Shown: positions 6,635 to 13,781 of the stretch, piece after piece
Layout of the letters: the number at the start of each line of letters is the position of its first letter
Position numbering within the stretch: position 1 is the stretch's first letter
From: Streptomyces katrae
GTDB taxonomy: Bacteria; Actinomycetota; Actinomycetes; Streptomycetales; Streptomycetaceae
DNA: 16,420 nucleotides
Direction: 5' to 3'
Assembly: GCF_000966975.1 (NCBI RefSeq)
Contig: NZ_JZWV01000355.1
Location: 120 to 16,539, forward strand
Notes under the pieces: model-generated
What the model was told of the DNA's origin: nothing
Databases searched by the model: none
Seen by the model: the letters and a program-made list of their open reading frames with translations, nothing else
Position numbers and translations under genes: made by a program

Positions 6635-8461
6635 CTAGAAGGCGGCCTCGTCGAGCTCCATGAGGGAGTTGTCGACGGACTCGGCCAGCGCGCGCTGGAC
6701 CGAGACGCCCGGCAGGACCTGCGCGGCGAAGAACTTCGCGGCGGCGATCTTGCCGGTGTAGAAGGGGACGTCCTTCGCGGAGGCGGTCGCGAGCTTCTCG
6801 GCGGCCACGGCCGCGCCCTTGAGCAGCAGGTATCCGACGACCACGTCACCCGAGGCCATCAGCAGGCGGGTGGTGTTCTGGCCGACCTTGTAGATGTTCT
6901 TGACGTCCTCGCCGGTGGCGGTGAGGTCGACGATCATCTGGCCGACGATGGCCTCCAGGTCGACGGCGGCCTTGGCCAGCGCGTCGCGGGCCGGGGCCAG
7001 CTCCTCGCCGCCCACGCCCTCGGCGAGGAACTTCTTGATCGTCTCGGAGAGGACGTTCAGCGAGGCGCCCTGGTCGCGGACGATCTTGCGGAAGAAGAAG
7101 TCCTGGCCCTGGATGGCCGTGGTGCCCTCGTAGAGGGTGTCGATCTTGGCGTCCCGGATGTACTGCTCGATCGGGTACTCCTGCAGGTAACCGGAACCGC
7201 CGAAGATCTGCAGGGACTCGGCGAGCAGCGCGTACGACTTCTCCGAGCCGTAGCCCTTCACGATCGGCAGGAGCAGGTCGTTGAGGCCGATCTCGGCGGA
7301 GGCGTCCTCGCCGGCGGCCTCCTTGACCTGGATCGCGTCCTGGACTGAGGCGGTGTACAGCACGAGGGCGCGCATGCCCTCGGCGTAGGCCTTCTGCGTC
7401 ATGAGCGAGCGGCGCACGTCGGGGTGGTGCGTGATGGTGACCTTGGGCGCGGTCTTGTCCATGAAGTTCGCGAGGTCCGGGCCCTGCACGCGCTCCTTGG
7501 CGTACTCCAGGGCGTTCAGGTAACCCGTCGAGAGCGTGGCGATGGCCTTCGTGCCGACCATCATGCGGGCGAACTCGATGATCATGAACATCTGGCGGAT
7601 GCCGTCGTGCTTGTCGCCGATCAGCCAGCCCTTGGCGGGGTGGCGGTCGCCGAAGGTCATCTCGCACGTGTTGGAGGCCTTGAGGCCCATCTTGTGCTCG
7701 ACGTTCGTCGCGTAGACGCCGTTGCGCTCGCCCAGCTCGCCGGTCTCCCAGTCGAAGTGGAACTTCGGGACGAGGAAGAGGGACAGGCCCTTGGTGCCCG
7801 GGCCGTGGCCCTCGGGGCGGGCGAGGACGTAGTGGAGGATGTTCTCCTCCATGTCGTGCTCACCGGAGGTGATGAAGCGCTTCACGCCCTCGATGTGCCA
7901 GGAGCCGTCCTCCTGCTGGACGGCCTTGGTGCGGCCGGCGCCGACGTCCGAGCCCGCGTCGGGCTCGGTCAGGACCATGGTGGAGCCCCAGCGCTTCTCG
8001 ACCGCGATCTGGGCGATCTTCTTCTGGGCCTCGTTGCCCTCGGCGTGCAGGATGCCGGCGAACGCCGGGCCGGAGGAGTACATCCAGACGGCCGGGTTCG
8101 AGCCGAGCAGCAGCTCCGCGTAGGCCCAGATCAGGGAGCGCGGGGAGGTGGTGCCGCCGATCTCCTCGGGCAGGCCCAGGCGCCAGTACTCCGAGTCCAT
8201 GAAGGCCTCGTAGGACTTCTTGAAGGAGGCCGGGACCGGGGCGGTGTTGGTGGCCGGGTCGAAGACCGGGGGGTTGCGGTCGGCGTCCGCGAAGGACTCC
8301 GCCAGCTCGTTCTCGGCGAGGCGGGTCAGCTCGGACAGGATGCTCTTGGCGGTCTCGGTGTCCATCTCGCCGAACGGGCCGGTGCCGTACAGCTTTTCGC
8401 GGCCGAGCACCTCGAAGAGGTTGAACTCGATGTCGCGGAGATTCGACTTGTAGTGCCCCAT
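6635..8461 (-). CDS. acyl-CoA dehydrogenase, FadE5-like
   Basis: 608 aa, cytosolic flavoenzyme that introduces the alpha-beta double bond in acyl-CoA at the first step of beta-oxidation. The length and opening ([20 protein letters not shown]) match mycobacterial FadE5 (about 611 aa), a broad-range member with an extra C-terminal domain. N-terminal helical domain about 40-155. The middle beta domain holds [15 protein letters not shown] (162-176) and [11 protein letters not shown]. The C-terminal helical domain includes [19 protein letters not shown] and the probable catalytic base E445 in [16 protein letters not shown]. The extra C-terminal domain runs from about 475 to 608 and ends MELDEAAF as in FadE5. 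ATG 8461 is chosen over in-frame ATGs at 8506, 8524 and 8536 because the family starts here and CGGAG lies 8 nt upstream. Two operator-like repeats lie 45-80 bp upstream. Divergent from the SseB-like gene; ended by the 6556-6603 hairpin. No electron-transfer or other fad gene adjoins it. Confidence 0.95.
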   Translation of the reverse strand: MGHYKSNLRDIEFNLFEVLGREKLYGTGPFGEMDTETAKSILSELTRLAENELAESFADADRNPPVFDPATNTAPVPASFKKSYEAFMDSEYWRLGLPEEIGGTTSPRSLIWAYAELLLGSNPAVWMYSSGPAFAGILHAEGNEAQKKIAQIAVEKRWGSTMVLTEPDAGSDVGAGRTKAVQQEDGSWHIEGVKRFITSGEHDMEENILHYVLARPEGHGPGTKGLSLFLVPKFHFDWETGELGERNGVYATNVEHKMGLKASNTCEMTFGDRHPAKGWLIGDKHDGIRQMFMIIEFARMMVGTKAIATLSTGYLNALEYAKERVQGPDLANFMDKTAPKVTITHHPDVRRSLMTQKAYAEGMRALVLYTASVQDAIQVKEAAGEDASAEIGLNDLLLPIVKGYGSEKSYALLAESLQIFGGSGYLQEYPIEQYIRDAKIDTLYEGTTAIQGQDFFFRKIVRDQGASLNVLSETIKKFLAEGVGGEELAPARDALAKAAVDLEAIVGQMIVDLTATGEDVKNIYKVGQNTTRLLMASGDVVVGYLLLKGAAVAAEKLATASAKDVPFYTGKIAAAKFFAAQVLPGVSVQRALAESVDNSLMELDEAAF

Positions 8462-8505
8462 GGCGACGGCTCCGTTAAGGCTCGGGGAGACAGGTTCCTC
8501 GTACA

Positions 8506-8542
8506 TACCAATCGGTAACCTCATGATGCTACCCACCAGTAA
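8506..8542. promoter_or_regulatory. two near-identical operator-like 13-mers upstream of the acyl-CoA dehydrogenase gene
   Basis: TACCAATCGGTAA (8506-8518) and TACCCACCAGTAA (8530-8542) match at 10 of 13 positions and start 24 bp apart. The first contains an imperfect 12-bp palindrome (five of six pairs). Both have the form TAC-N6-GTAA, reminiscent of TetR-family operators. A possible minus-strand promoter (TTGCGT at 8547-8552 and CATCAT at 8523-8528, 18-bp spacer) overlaps the distal copy. The regulator is not in this window. Confidence 0.42.
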
Positions 8543-8567
8543 TAAGACGCAACCCTTCTGCGGCGAC

Positions 8568-8583
8568 TGTGACCAGCGTCAAC
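8568..8583. promoter_or_regulatory. weak Crp-like half-conserved site
   Basis: TGTGA-N6-TCAAC differs from the general TGTGA-N6-TCACA pattern in the second half only, and fits GTG-N6-GNCA of actinobacterial Crp sites except for the last base. It sits between the divergent acyl-CoA dehydrogenase and SseB-like genes. The match is short and degenerate, so this is only a candidate. Confidence 0.22.
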
Positions 8584-8624
8584 CGGGTTCCGCTGGAGGG
8601 TGCCTGGGGACGGGGGCCGCTCGG

Positions 8625-8630
8625 TAGGCT
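8625..8630 (+). promoter_or_regulatory. candidate -10 box (TAGGCT) of a leaderless SseB-like gene
   Basis: TAGGCT fits TAnnnT and is followed by 7 nt and the ATG at 8638. No Shine-Dalgarno lies between. The -35 region is poor, so the call rests on box sequence and spacing. Confidence 0.38.
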
Positions 8631-8637
8631 TCGGCCC

Positions 8638-9099
8638 ATGTACGGCTACGACCAGAACGTGAGCGCGGGGCAGCAGCAGTACGCCGCCCCGCAGCAGATG
8701 GCCGGCGGGTACGGCGAGCAGCCGCTCTACCCCGAGCCCTCGCCGCCGTCGCTCGCCGACGCGGTCCGGGCCTTCACCACCGGATCGCTGTCCGCGGAGG
8801 ACTTCCAGCAGATCTTCGCGACGTCGAAGGTCTACTGCCCGCGCGGCGAGACCCCCGGGTTCCTGGCCCTGCACAACACCCAGCAGCCGGTGATCCCGAT
8901 GTTCACCACGCTCAAGGAGCTCCGCCGCTACGCCGGCAAGGAGTCCAAGTACTTCGTGATCACCGGCGCCGAGGTGATCGACCTGCTGCCGACCGGGTAC
9001 GGCTTCGTCCTCGACATGGAGGGTGACCACCGGATGGTCTTCGACGCCAAGGCGGTCGAGCAGATGGTCGACTTCGCGATGCGCCGTATGTACGGCTAG
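8638..9099 (+). CDS. small SseB-family (SseB N-terminal domain) protein
   Basis: 153 aa, cytosolic. Residues 1-40 are a flexible Gln/Pro/Gly/Tyr-rich tail (MYGYDQNVSAGQQQYAAPQQ). The rest fits the SseB N-terminal domain: LADAVRAFTTGSLSAEDFQQ, a strand with VYCPRG, LALHNTQQPVIPMFTTLKEL, then FVITGAEVIDLLPTGYGFVLD and a final helix AKAVEQMVDFAMRRMYG. SseB-like proteins in actinobacteria are usually of unknown function; the type III secretion association of the name does not carry over. The start is ATG 8638, since it begins the conserved tail and follows a leaderless-type TAGGCT box; an upstream in-frame start at 8569 would add unsupported residues. It is divergent from the acyl-CoA dehydrogenase gene and ends 23 bp before a strong hairpin, so it is a single-gene unit. 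Family call moderately sure. Confidence 0.85.
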   Translation: MYGYDQNVSAGQQQYAAPQQMAGGYGEQPLYPEPSPPSLADAVRAFTTGSLSAEDFQQIFATSKVYCPRGETPGFLALHNTQQPVIPMFTTLKELRRYAGKESKYFVITGAEVIDLLPTGYGFVLDMEGDHRMVFDAKAVEQMVDFAMRRMYG

Positions 9100-9122
9100 G
9101 GCGCGCCCGCGCCGAATCCTCC

Positions 9123-9152
9123 GCACCCCCCGGGAATGCTCCCGGGGGGTGC
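9123..9152 (+). terminator. strong rho-independent-type hairpin after the SseB-like gene
   Basis: GCACCCCCCGGGA (9123-9135) and TCCCGGGGGGTGC (9140-9152) pair perfectly over 13 bp around the tetraloop ATGC. It begins 23 bp after the SseB-like stop and separates that gene from pirin. The U-tract is poor (GCTGTTCTGT). Confidence 0.8.
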
Positions 9153-9175
9153 GCTGTTCTGTGCGGGTGGCAGGA

Positions 9176-9191
9176 AGTTCGAGATTCAACT
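9176..9191. promoter_or_regulatory. candidate operator upstream of pirin (AGTT-N8-AACT)
   Basis: AGTT (9176-9179) and AACT (9188-9191) are inverted around an 8-nt spacer that adds one further inner pair. A second AACT follows at 9193-9196, slightly offset. This AT-rich patch stands out in GC-rich surroundings and ends 6 nt before the Shine-Dalgarno of the pirin gene. The shape would suit a MarR-type repressor, but none is encoded here. Confidence 0.3.
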
Positions 9192-9202
9192 AAACTCGAC
9201 GC

Positions 9203-9212
9203 AGAAGGAGGT
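9203..9212 (+). promoter_or_regulatory. near-perfect Shine-Dalgarno of the pirin gene
   Basis: AGAAGGAGGT is an almost full anti-16S match with GGAGG ending 8 nt before ATG 9220. It fixes the pirin start against the upstream in-frame start at 9136, and it is the strongest ribosome binding site in the window. Confidence 0.85.
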
Positions 9213-9219
9213 CCTGACC

Positions 9220-10227
9220 ATGCCCGCAGTGACCGTTGAGAACCCGCTCGCGCTGCCGCGCGTCATCGCTCCCGCCGAAGGTGCCCAGGCCAGGCCCGTG
9301 CTGGGCGTGGTCGACGCCCCCTCCGGTTTCGAGGGCGAAGGCTTCCCGGTGCGGCGTGCCTTCGCGGGGATCAAGTACGAGTACCTCGACCCGTTCATCA
9401 TGATGGACCAGATGGGCGAGGTGGACTACGCGGCCGGTGAGCCCAAGGGCACCCCCTGGCACCCGCACCGCGGCTTCGAGACCGTCACCTACATCATCGA
9501 CGGCACCTTCATCCACCGTGACTCGCACGGCGGCGGCGGAGTCATCACCAACGGCGACACGCAGTGGATGACGGCGGGCTCGGGCCTGCTGCACATCGAG
9601 ACCCCGCCCGAGGAACTCGTCATGTCCGGCGGCCTCTTCCACGGCCTCCAGCTGTGGGTGAACCTGCCGGCCAGCGACAAGATGCTCGCGCCGAAGTACC
9701 AGGACATCCGCGGCGGCACCGTGAAGCTGCTCGCCTCGCAGGACGGCGGCGCCCTGATCCGCCTGATCGCGGGCGACCTCGCGGGTCACGCCGGTCCCGG
9801 TGCCACGCACACCCCGATCACGATGATCCACCTCACCGTCAGCCCCGGCGCCGAGGTCACGCTGCCCTGGCGGGCCGACTTCAACGCCCTCGCGTACGGC
9901 CTCGCGGGCAGCGGCGCGGCGGGCGCCGAGCGCCGCCCGTTCAAGATGGGCCAGACCGTGGTCTTCGGCTCCGGCGACGGGCTGACGATCCGGGCGGACG
10001 CCGCGCAGGACTCGCGCAGCGAGAACTTCGAGGTGGTCGTCCTCGGCGGACTGCCGATCCGCGAGCCGATGGCGCACTACGGGCCGTTCGTCATGAACAC
10101 CCACGCCGAGCTCCAGCAGGCCTTCGACGACTTCCAGGCCGGCCGCCTGGGCGTCATCCCCAGCACCGACGTGACCGGCCTCGGCCACCGCGGCGCCGGA
10201 CAGGCCGACCCGGAGGAGACGGCCTGA
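9220..10227 (+). CDS. pirin family protein (bicupin)
   Basis: 335 aa, soluble. Pirins are two-cupin metalloproteins; some oxidise quercetin, others act as redox-sensing partners of regulators or metabolic enzymes. The N-terminal cupin carries all four expected iron ligands: H81 and H83 in TPWHPHRGFETVTY, and H125 and E127 in GSGLLHIETPPEE. Other family marks are DPFIMMDQMGEVDY (57-70) and the pirin C-terminal domain with VVLGGLPIREPMAHYGPFVM and 'ELQQAFDDFQAGRLG'. The metal site is intact, so an active metalloprotein is likely; the substrate is not deducible. ATG 9220 is set by the strong AGAAGGAGGT. It is preceded by the SseB-like terminator and an AT-rich possible operator, so it likely has its own regulated promoter. 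It is convergent with the AI-2E-family gene with 39 bp between stops that hold a hairpin. Confidence 0.95.
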   Translation: MPAVTVENPLALPRVIAPAEGAQARPVLGVVDAPSGFEGEGFPVRRAFAGIKYEYLDPFIMMDQMGEVDYAAGEPKGTPWHPHRGFETVTYIIDGTFIHRDSHGGGGVITNGDTQWMTAGSGLLHIETPPEELVMSGGLFHGLQLWVNLPASDKMLAPKYQDIRGGTVKLLASQDGGALIRLIAGDLAGHAGPGATHTPITMIHLTVSPGAEVTLPWRADFNALAYGLAGSGAAGAERRPFKMGQTVVFGSGDGLTIRADAAQDSRSENFEVVVLGGLPIREPMAHYGPFVMNTHAELQQAFDDFQAGRLGVIPSTDVTGLGHRGAGQADPEETA

Positions 10228-10230
10228 GCG

Positions 10231-10254
10231 GCCCGGGGGCCCGGAACCCCGGGC
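10231..10254. terminator. GC hairpin between convergent pirin and AI-2E-family genes
   Basis: GCCCGGGG (10231-10238) and CCCCGGGC (10247-10254) pair perfectly around an 8-nt loop, with partial outward extension. The element fills the 39-bp gap between the two stop codons and could serve both strands. No U-run is present. Confidence 0.55.
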
Positions 10255-10266
10255 CCGCCGCACCTC

Positions 10267-11343
10267 TCACGCGGGGCTCTCCGGTCCGGGCCCCGCGGCC
10301 GGCTCGGCGTACCGGGCCCGGATCTCCGACACGACGCCGGACACCGCGGCCGTCAGCGGCACGGCGAACAGCATCCCGAGGACCCCGGCGACGCCCGCCC
10401 CGGCGGTGATCGCCACCATCACGGTGGCCGGGTGCATCTGCACGGTCCGGCTCTGGACCATGGGCAACAGGACGTGCCCCTCCAGCATCTGCACGGCCAG
10501 CACCACGCCCAGCGTCCACAGCGCGATGGCCCACCCCCGGTCGGCGAGGGCCACCAGCACGGCGACGGAGCCGGAGACGAAGGCCCCCAGGTACGGGATG
10601 TACGCCCCGACGAACACCAGCGCGCCCAGCCCGACGGCGCCCGGTACCCGCAGCACCAGCAGCCCCGCGGTGATGCAGACGGCGTCGATCGCGGCGATGA
10701 AGGTCGTGCCGCGCATGAACCCCTCGACGGCCCCGTAGGCACGGCGGGCCATGGCCTCGACGACGTCCCCGGTGGAGCGCGGGGCGAGGGAGCGCAGGGC
10801 GTCGGCGGCGCGGTCGGAGTCCCGCAGGAAGAAGAACATCAGCAGGAGCGCGAGCACCGAGGTCGCGGTCATCGCGCCGACGGCCCCGAGGCTGCTGAGG
10901 AGGCCGGAGGCGGCCGTACCGCCGAGGCGGGCGAGCAGCCCCTGGGCGTGGGCGGCCAGGTCCCGCACGGAGGCGCCGGCGGCCCCGAAGTGCTCGGCGA
11001 GTTCCTGGCCGGCCTGCTTGAGGGCGCCGAGGATCTGGTCACCGGTCTTGATGAGCGCGGTCGCCACGATGTACGCGGCCCCGCCGGCGACGGCCACCAC
11101 GGCCAGACAGGTCAGTACGGCGGCGAGGGAGCGCCGCATCCCCATCCGGACCAGCCGCCGGTGCAGCGGGCCGAGCAGGGCGGTGCCGAGCAGGGCGAGC
11201 AGGACCGGGGTGACGGCCGTCCTGAAGACCACGCAGAGCCAGACGCCGATCCCGACCACGCCGGCCGCCAGCAGGACCACGGCGCACCAGGCGGCGAGCC
11301 GCCGTACCGGTTCGGGGACAAGAGGGGTCGTCGGGCTCGGCAT
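10267..11343 (-). CDS. AI-2E family transporter (PerM/TqsA-like membrane protein)
   Basis: 358 aa integral membrane protein. Hydrophobic segments lie at about 16-40, 43-60 and 72-97. A soluble, amphipathic stretch follows (about 100-150, KTGDQILGALKQAGQELAEH). Then come more helices from about 157 (SVLALLLMFFFLRDSD) to 340. The C-terminal signature of the family is clear: GAYIPYLGAFVSGS, then VQMLEGHVLLPMVQSRTVQM and GVLGMLFAVPLTA. Members were linked to autoinducer-2 export in E. coli (TqsA), while others act as ion/proton antiporters or have no known substrate; in actinobacteria the substrate is open. The ATG at 11343 is preceded by a weak AAGGCGG-like sequence. It lies 50 nt downstream of the SpoIIE-type phosphatase gene on the same strand, so co-transcription is possible, although a 7-bp hairpin sits in that gap. 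Confidence 0.92.
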   Translation of the reverse strand: MPSPTTPLVPEPVRRLAAWCAVVLLAAGVVGIGVWLCVVFRTAVTPVLLALLGTALLGPLHRRLVRMGMRRSLAAVLTCLAVVAVAGGAAYIVATALIKTGDQILGALKQAGQELAEHFGAAGASVRDLAAHAQGLLARLGGTAASGLLSSLGAVGAMTATSVLALLLMFFFLRDSDRAADALRSLAPRSTGDVVEAMARRAYGAVEGFMRGTTFIAAIDAVCITAGLLVLRVPGAVGLGALVFVGAYIPYLGAFVSGSVAVLVALADRGWAIALWTLGVVLAVQMLEGHVLLPMVQSRTVQMHPATVMVAITAGAGVAGVLGMLFAVPLTAAVSGVVSEIRARYAEPAAGPGPESPA

Positions 11344-11369
11344 GACCTGGTCCGCCTTTCGATGGCGCG

Positions 11370-11387
11370 GCCCCGGATGCCCGGGGC
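11370..11387 (-). terminator. short hairpin between the phosphatase and AI-2E-family genes
   Basis: GCCCCGG (11370-11376) and CCGGGGC (11381-11387) form a perfect 7-bp stem with ATGC loop, 7 bp past the stop of the phosphatase gene and 27 bp before the next start. It may end or attenuate read-through into the membrane-protein gene. Confidence 0.4.
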
Positions 11388-11393
11388 GGGTGG

Positions 11394-13622
11394 TCAGGTG
11401 GCGGGCCGGGGTGACTCCCGGTCCTCGTCGCCATCCGGTTTGGATCGTTCGTACAGCTCGAACCAGATCGACTTGCCCTCGCCGCGCGGGTCCACCCCCC
11501 AGACGTCGGCCAGCATCTCCATCAGCAGCACGCCGCGCCCGCTGGAGGCCATCTCCCCCGGGTGGCGCTTGTGCGGCAGCTCGTCGCTCGCGTCGGCCAC
11601 CTCCACGCGCAGCCGCCGGGCACCGGGCTCGCCCACCGCCTCCGCGACCAGCAGCGCGTCCCCGTCGGTGTGGACCAGCACGTTCGTCACCATCTCGGAG
11701 ACCATCAGCACCGCCGAGTCCACCTGCTCCGGGTCCGCCCAGTCGTGCAGCAGCTCCCGGACCTGCCGGCGGGCGCCCGCGATCCGGGCCGGCTCGGCCT
11801 GGGCGACGGTCAGCATCGTGCGCCGGGCGGGCCGTACGGGATGCGCCGCGGCGGTCCCGCAGCCGCAGCTCGGGCTCTCACGGCACAGCAGCACCACGGC
11901 TATGTCGTCCTCGCGGCGGTCGGCCAACGGGCCGGTGGTGTGGTGCGAGGACGGCCCGTGCACGGCCTGGACCAGCAGGTCGGCGAGGCGTTCGAGGTGG
12001 TTCTCCGCGTCCCCGGCGCCCTCGGCGGGGGCGGTGCGGCCGTGCGCGTCGGACTCCAGGATCGCGCGCAGCCGCGCCCAGCCCGTGTCCAGGTCGTGCC
12101 CGCCGGTCTCGATCAGCCCGTCGGTGCACAGCATCAGCGTCTCGCCGGGCTCCAGGGCGAAACGGGTCGTGGGGTAGTCGGTGTCCGGGACGATGCCGAG
12201 CGGCAGCCCGCCGGCCGTCGGCCGCATCAGCACCGTGCCGTCGGCCATCCGCACCACCGGGTCCGGGTGTCCGGCCCGGGCGATCTCCAGGGTGCCGGTC
12301 CGCGGGTCGCACTCCACGTACAGGCAGGTCGCGAAGCGCGGGCTGCCGAAGTCGTCGTCGGAGCCGGGGCCCGTGCCGGGGTCCTCGTCCGGTGCGGGAG
12401 CGGAGCACAGGCCGGCCAGGAAGCGGGAGGCGCGGGAGAGCACCGCGTCCGGCCGGTGGCCCTCGGAGGCGTAGGCCCGGACGGCGATCCTCAGCTGGCC
12501 CATCAGTCCCGCGGCCCGTACGTCGTGCCCCTGGACGTCCCCGATGACCAGGGCGAACCTGCCCGAGGGCAGCGGGATCACGTCGTACCAGTCGCCGCCG
12601 ACCTGAAGTCCGCCACCGGTGGGGACGTAGCGGGCGGCGATGGTCATGCCGGGGATCTCGGGGCCGAGCTGCGGCATCATCGACCGCTGGAGGCCGGTGG
12701 TGAGTTCCCGCTCGGATTCGGCCACCCCGGCCCGCTGGAGGGCCTGGGCGAGCATCCGGGCCACCGTCGTCAGCACCGACCGCTCGTCCGGGGAGAAGGT
12801 CACCGGGTGCTTGAACGCGGCCATCCAGGCCCCGAGGGTCCGCCCGGCCACGATCAGCGGCAGGAAGGCCCAGGAGGCGCGGTCGAAGCGCCGGGCGAGC
12901 GGCCAGGTGGCCGGGAAGCGCCGTCTGTAGTCCTCCGGCGTGGGGAGGTAGATCGCCCGGCCGGTCCGGACGACCTCGGCCGCCGGGTAGTCGGTGTCCA
13001 GGGCCATGTCCGAGAAGGGGCCCTCGTCGCCGGGGGCGTGCCCGTGGTGGCCGATGACCGACAGCCGGTCGCCCTCCGTCCCGAAGACGGCCAGCCCGTC
13101 GGGGCTGAAGCCCGGCATGGACAGCGAGGCCGCCACCCGCAGCACCTCGGCGGTGGAGCGGGCCTCCGCCAGGGCCCGGCCGGCGTCCAGCAGGAAGGCC
13201 TCGCGGGAGCGCCGCCAGTCGCCGGTGATCGGGGTGTGCGCCGCCGTGGTGCCGGGCTGCGGTTCGGCGATCTCCTGGATGGTGCCGATCAGCTCGTAGT
13301 CGACGCGGCCGTCGGCGGTCCGGTTCTCCAGGGGCTTGGAGCGGCTGCGGACGGTGCGCAGCACCCGACCGTCCTCGTCCATGATCCGCAGCCGGGCCTC
13401 GGCGAGGGTGCCCTCGGCCACGGCGAGGTTGACGATGCCGTTGATCTCGTTCCAGTCGACCGGGTGGAAACGCGCGCGGGCGGCCGCCTCGGGCAGCACG
13501 ACGGGCTCGGCGGGCAGCCCGAGCAGCCGGGCGGCCTCGCCGTCGAGGGTGACCGTTCCGGAAGCGTTGTCCCACCGCCACAGGCCGGTCGCGATGGCGG
13601 CCAGGACGTCCTCGGTGCGCAC
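11394..13622 (-). CDS. PAS/GAF SpoIIE-type serine phosphatase fused to anti-sigma-kinase-like ATPase
   Basis: 742 aa, no membrane helix, cytosolic. Domain order: PAS-like sensor about 1-120; GAF about 135-298; PP2C/SpoIIE phosphatase about 305-580 with metal-ligand motifs VGGDWYD (D344, D347), IGDVQGHD (D362), ARAGHPDP, LCTDGLIE (D501) and REDDIAVV (D572, D573); and HATPase about 605-727 with N-box SEMVTNVLVHTDG (E643, N647), G1 VADASD (D677) and G2 SSGRGV. Both catalytic parts look intact. Such proteins control anti-sigma/anti-anti-sigma switching: the phosphatase would dephosphorylate an antagonist and the ATPase could phosphorylate or bind one. The signal and partner are unknown, and no antagonist gene is adjacent. 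The start is GTG 13622 (RTEDVLAAIATGLWRWD); GTG 13643 is the alternative. An acidic Gly/Pro loop (408-428) interrupts the phosphatase domain. Divergent from aspS; 50 nt upstream of the AI-2E-family gene. Confidence 0.93.
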   Translation of the reverse strand: MRTEDVLAAIATGLWRWDNASGTVTLDGEAARLLGLPAEPVVLPEAAARARFHPVDWNEINGIVNLAVAEGTLAEARLRIMDEDGRVLRTVRSRSKPLENRTADGRVDYELIGTIQEIAEPQPGTTAAHTPITGDWRRSREAFLLDAGRALAEARSTAEVLRVAASLSMPGFSPDGLAVFGTEGDRLSVIGHHGHAPGDEGPFSDMALDTDYPAAEVVRTGRAIYLPTPEDYRRRFPATWPLARRFDRASWAFLPLIVAGRTLGAWMAAFKHPVTFSPDERSVLTTVARMLAQALQRAGVAESERELTTGLQRSMMPQLGPEIPGMTIAARYVPTGGGLQVGGDWYDVIPLPSGRFALVIGDVQGHDVRAAGLMGQLRIAVRAYASEGHRPDAVLSRASRFLAGLCSAPAPDEDPGTGPGSDDDFGSPRFATCLYVECDPRTGTLEIARAGHPDPVVRMADGTVLMRPTAGGLPLGIVPDTDYPTTRFALEPGETLMLCTDGLIETGGHDLDTGWARLRAILESDAHGRTAPAEGAGDAENHLERLADLLVQAVHGPSSHHTTGPLADRREDDIAVVLLCRESPSCGCGTAAAHPVRPARRTMLTVAQAEPARIAGARRQVRELLHDWADPEQVDSAVLMVSEMVTNVLVHTDGDALLVAEAVGEPGARRLRVEVADASDELPHKRHPGEMASSGRGVLLMEMLADVWGVDPRGEGKSIWFELYERSKPDGDEDRESPRPAT

Positions 13623-13706
13623 CCGGCCATCTTTACAGGTCACCCGGCCGGGCCGCCCCTCCGGCGCCCCGAGCCGGTGCCCGGGCCGGGGCGCCGCGGG
13701 CGCGCC

Positions 13707-13718
13707 CGGTACGTACCG
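13707..13718. repeat. perfect 12-bp palindrome CGGTACGTACCG
   Basis: The sequence is self-complementary over 12 bp and lies in the 159-bp divergent region, 63 bp before the aspS start and 84 bp before the phosphatase start. It shares the core GTACGTAC with the palindrome at 6601-6612. It may be an operator for one or both divergent genes. Confidence 0.4.
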
Positions 13719-13743
13719 CTGCCGGACGGTAACCTTGGGAGGG

Positions 13744-13771
13744 TTGAGTCCACCTGGAAAACGCGTAGAAC
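13744..13771 (+). promoter_or_regulatory. candidate aspS promoter (-35 TTGAGT, -10 TAGAAC)
   Basis: TTGAGT (13744-13749) and TAGAAC (13766-13771) are separated by 16 bp and resemble the vegetative TTGACA/TAGAAT pattern. The -10 box ends 10 nt before the aspS ATG, so the 5' leader would be absent or only a few nt long. No good Shine-Dalgarno is present, which agrees with a leaderless or near-leaderless transcript. Confidence 0.5.
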
Positions 13772-13781
13772 TGGATGACTG

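Noticed and set aside
7424..8518. 364-codon plus-strand frame opposite the acyl-CoA dehydrogenase
   Set aside because: Antisense shadow rich in Val/Leu/Gly/Arg; the minus-strand enzyme is unambiguous.
8462..8536. N-terminal extension of the acyl-CoA dehydrogenase (in-frame starts at 8506, 8524 and 8536)
   Set aside because: The FadE5 family starts at the MGHYKSN position, and only the ATG at 8461 has a Shine-Dalgarno; the extension covers the probable operator/promoter.
10432..12177. Plus-strand frame across the AI-2E-family and phosphatase genes
   Set aside because: Shadow of two real minus-strand genes and the gap between them; no domain recognised.
11562..13778. 738-codon plus-strand frame opposite the phosphatase gene
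   Set aside because: Low-complexity Gly/Arg/His/Pro composition and complete overlap with an intact multidomain gene on the other strand.
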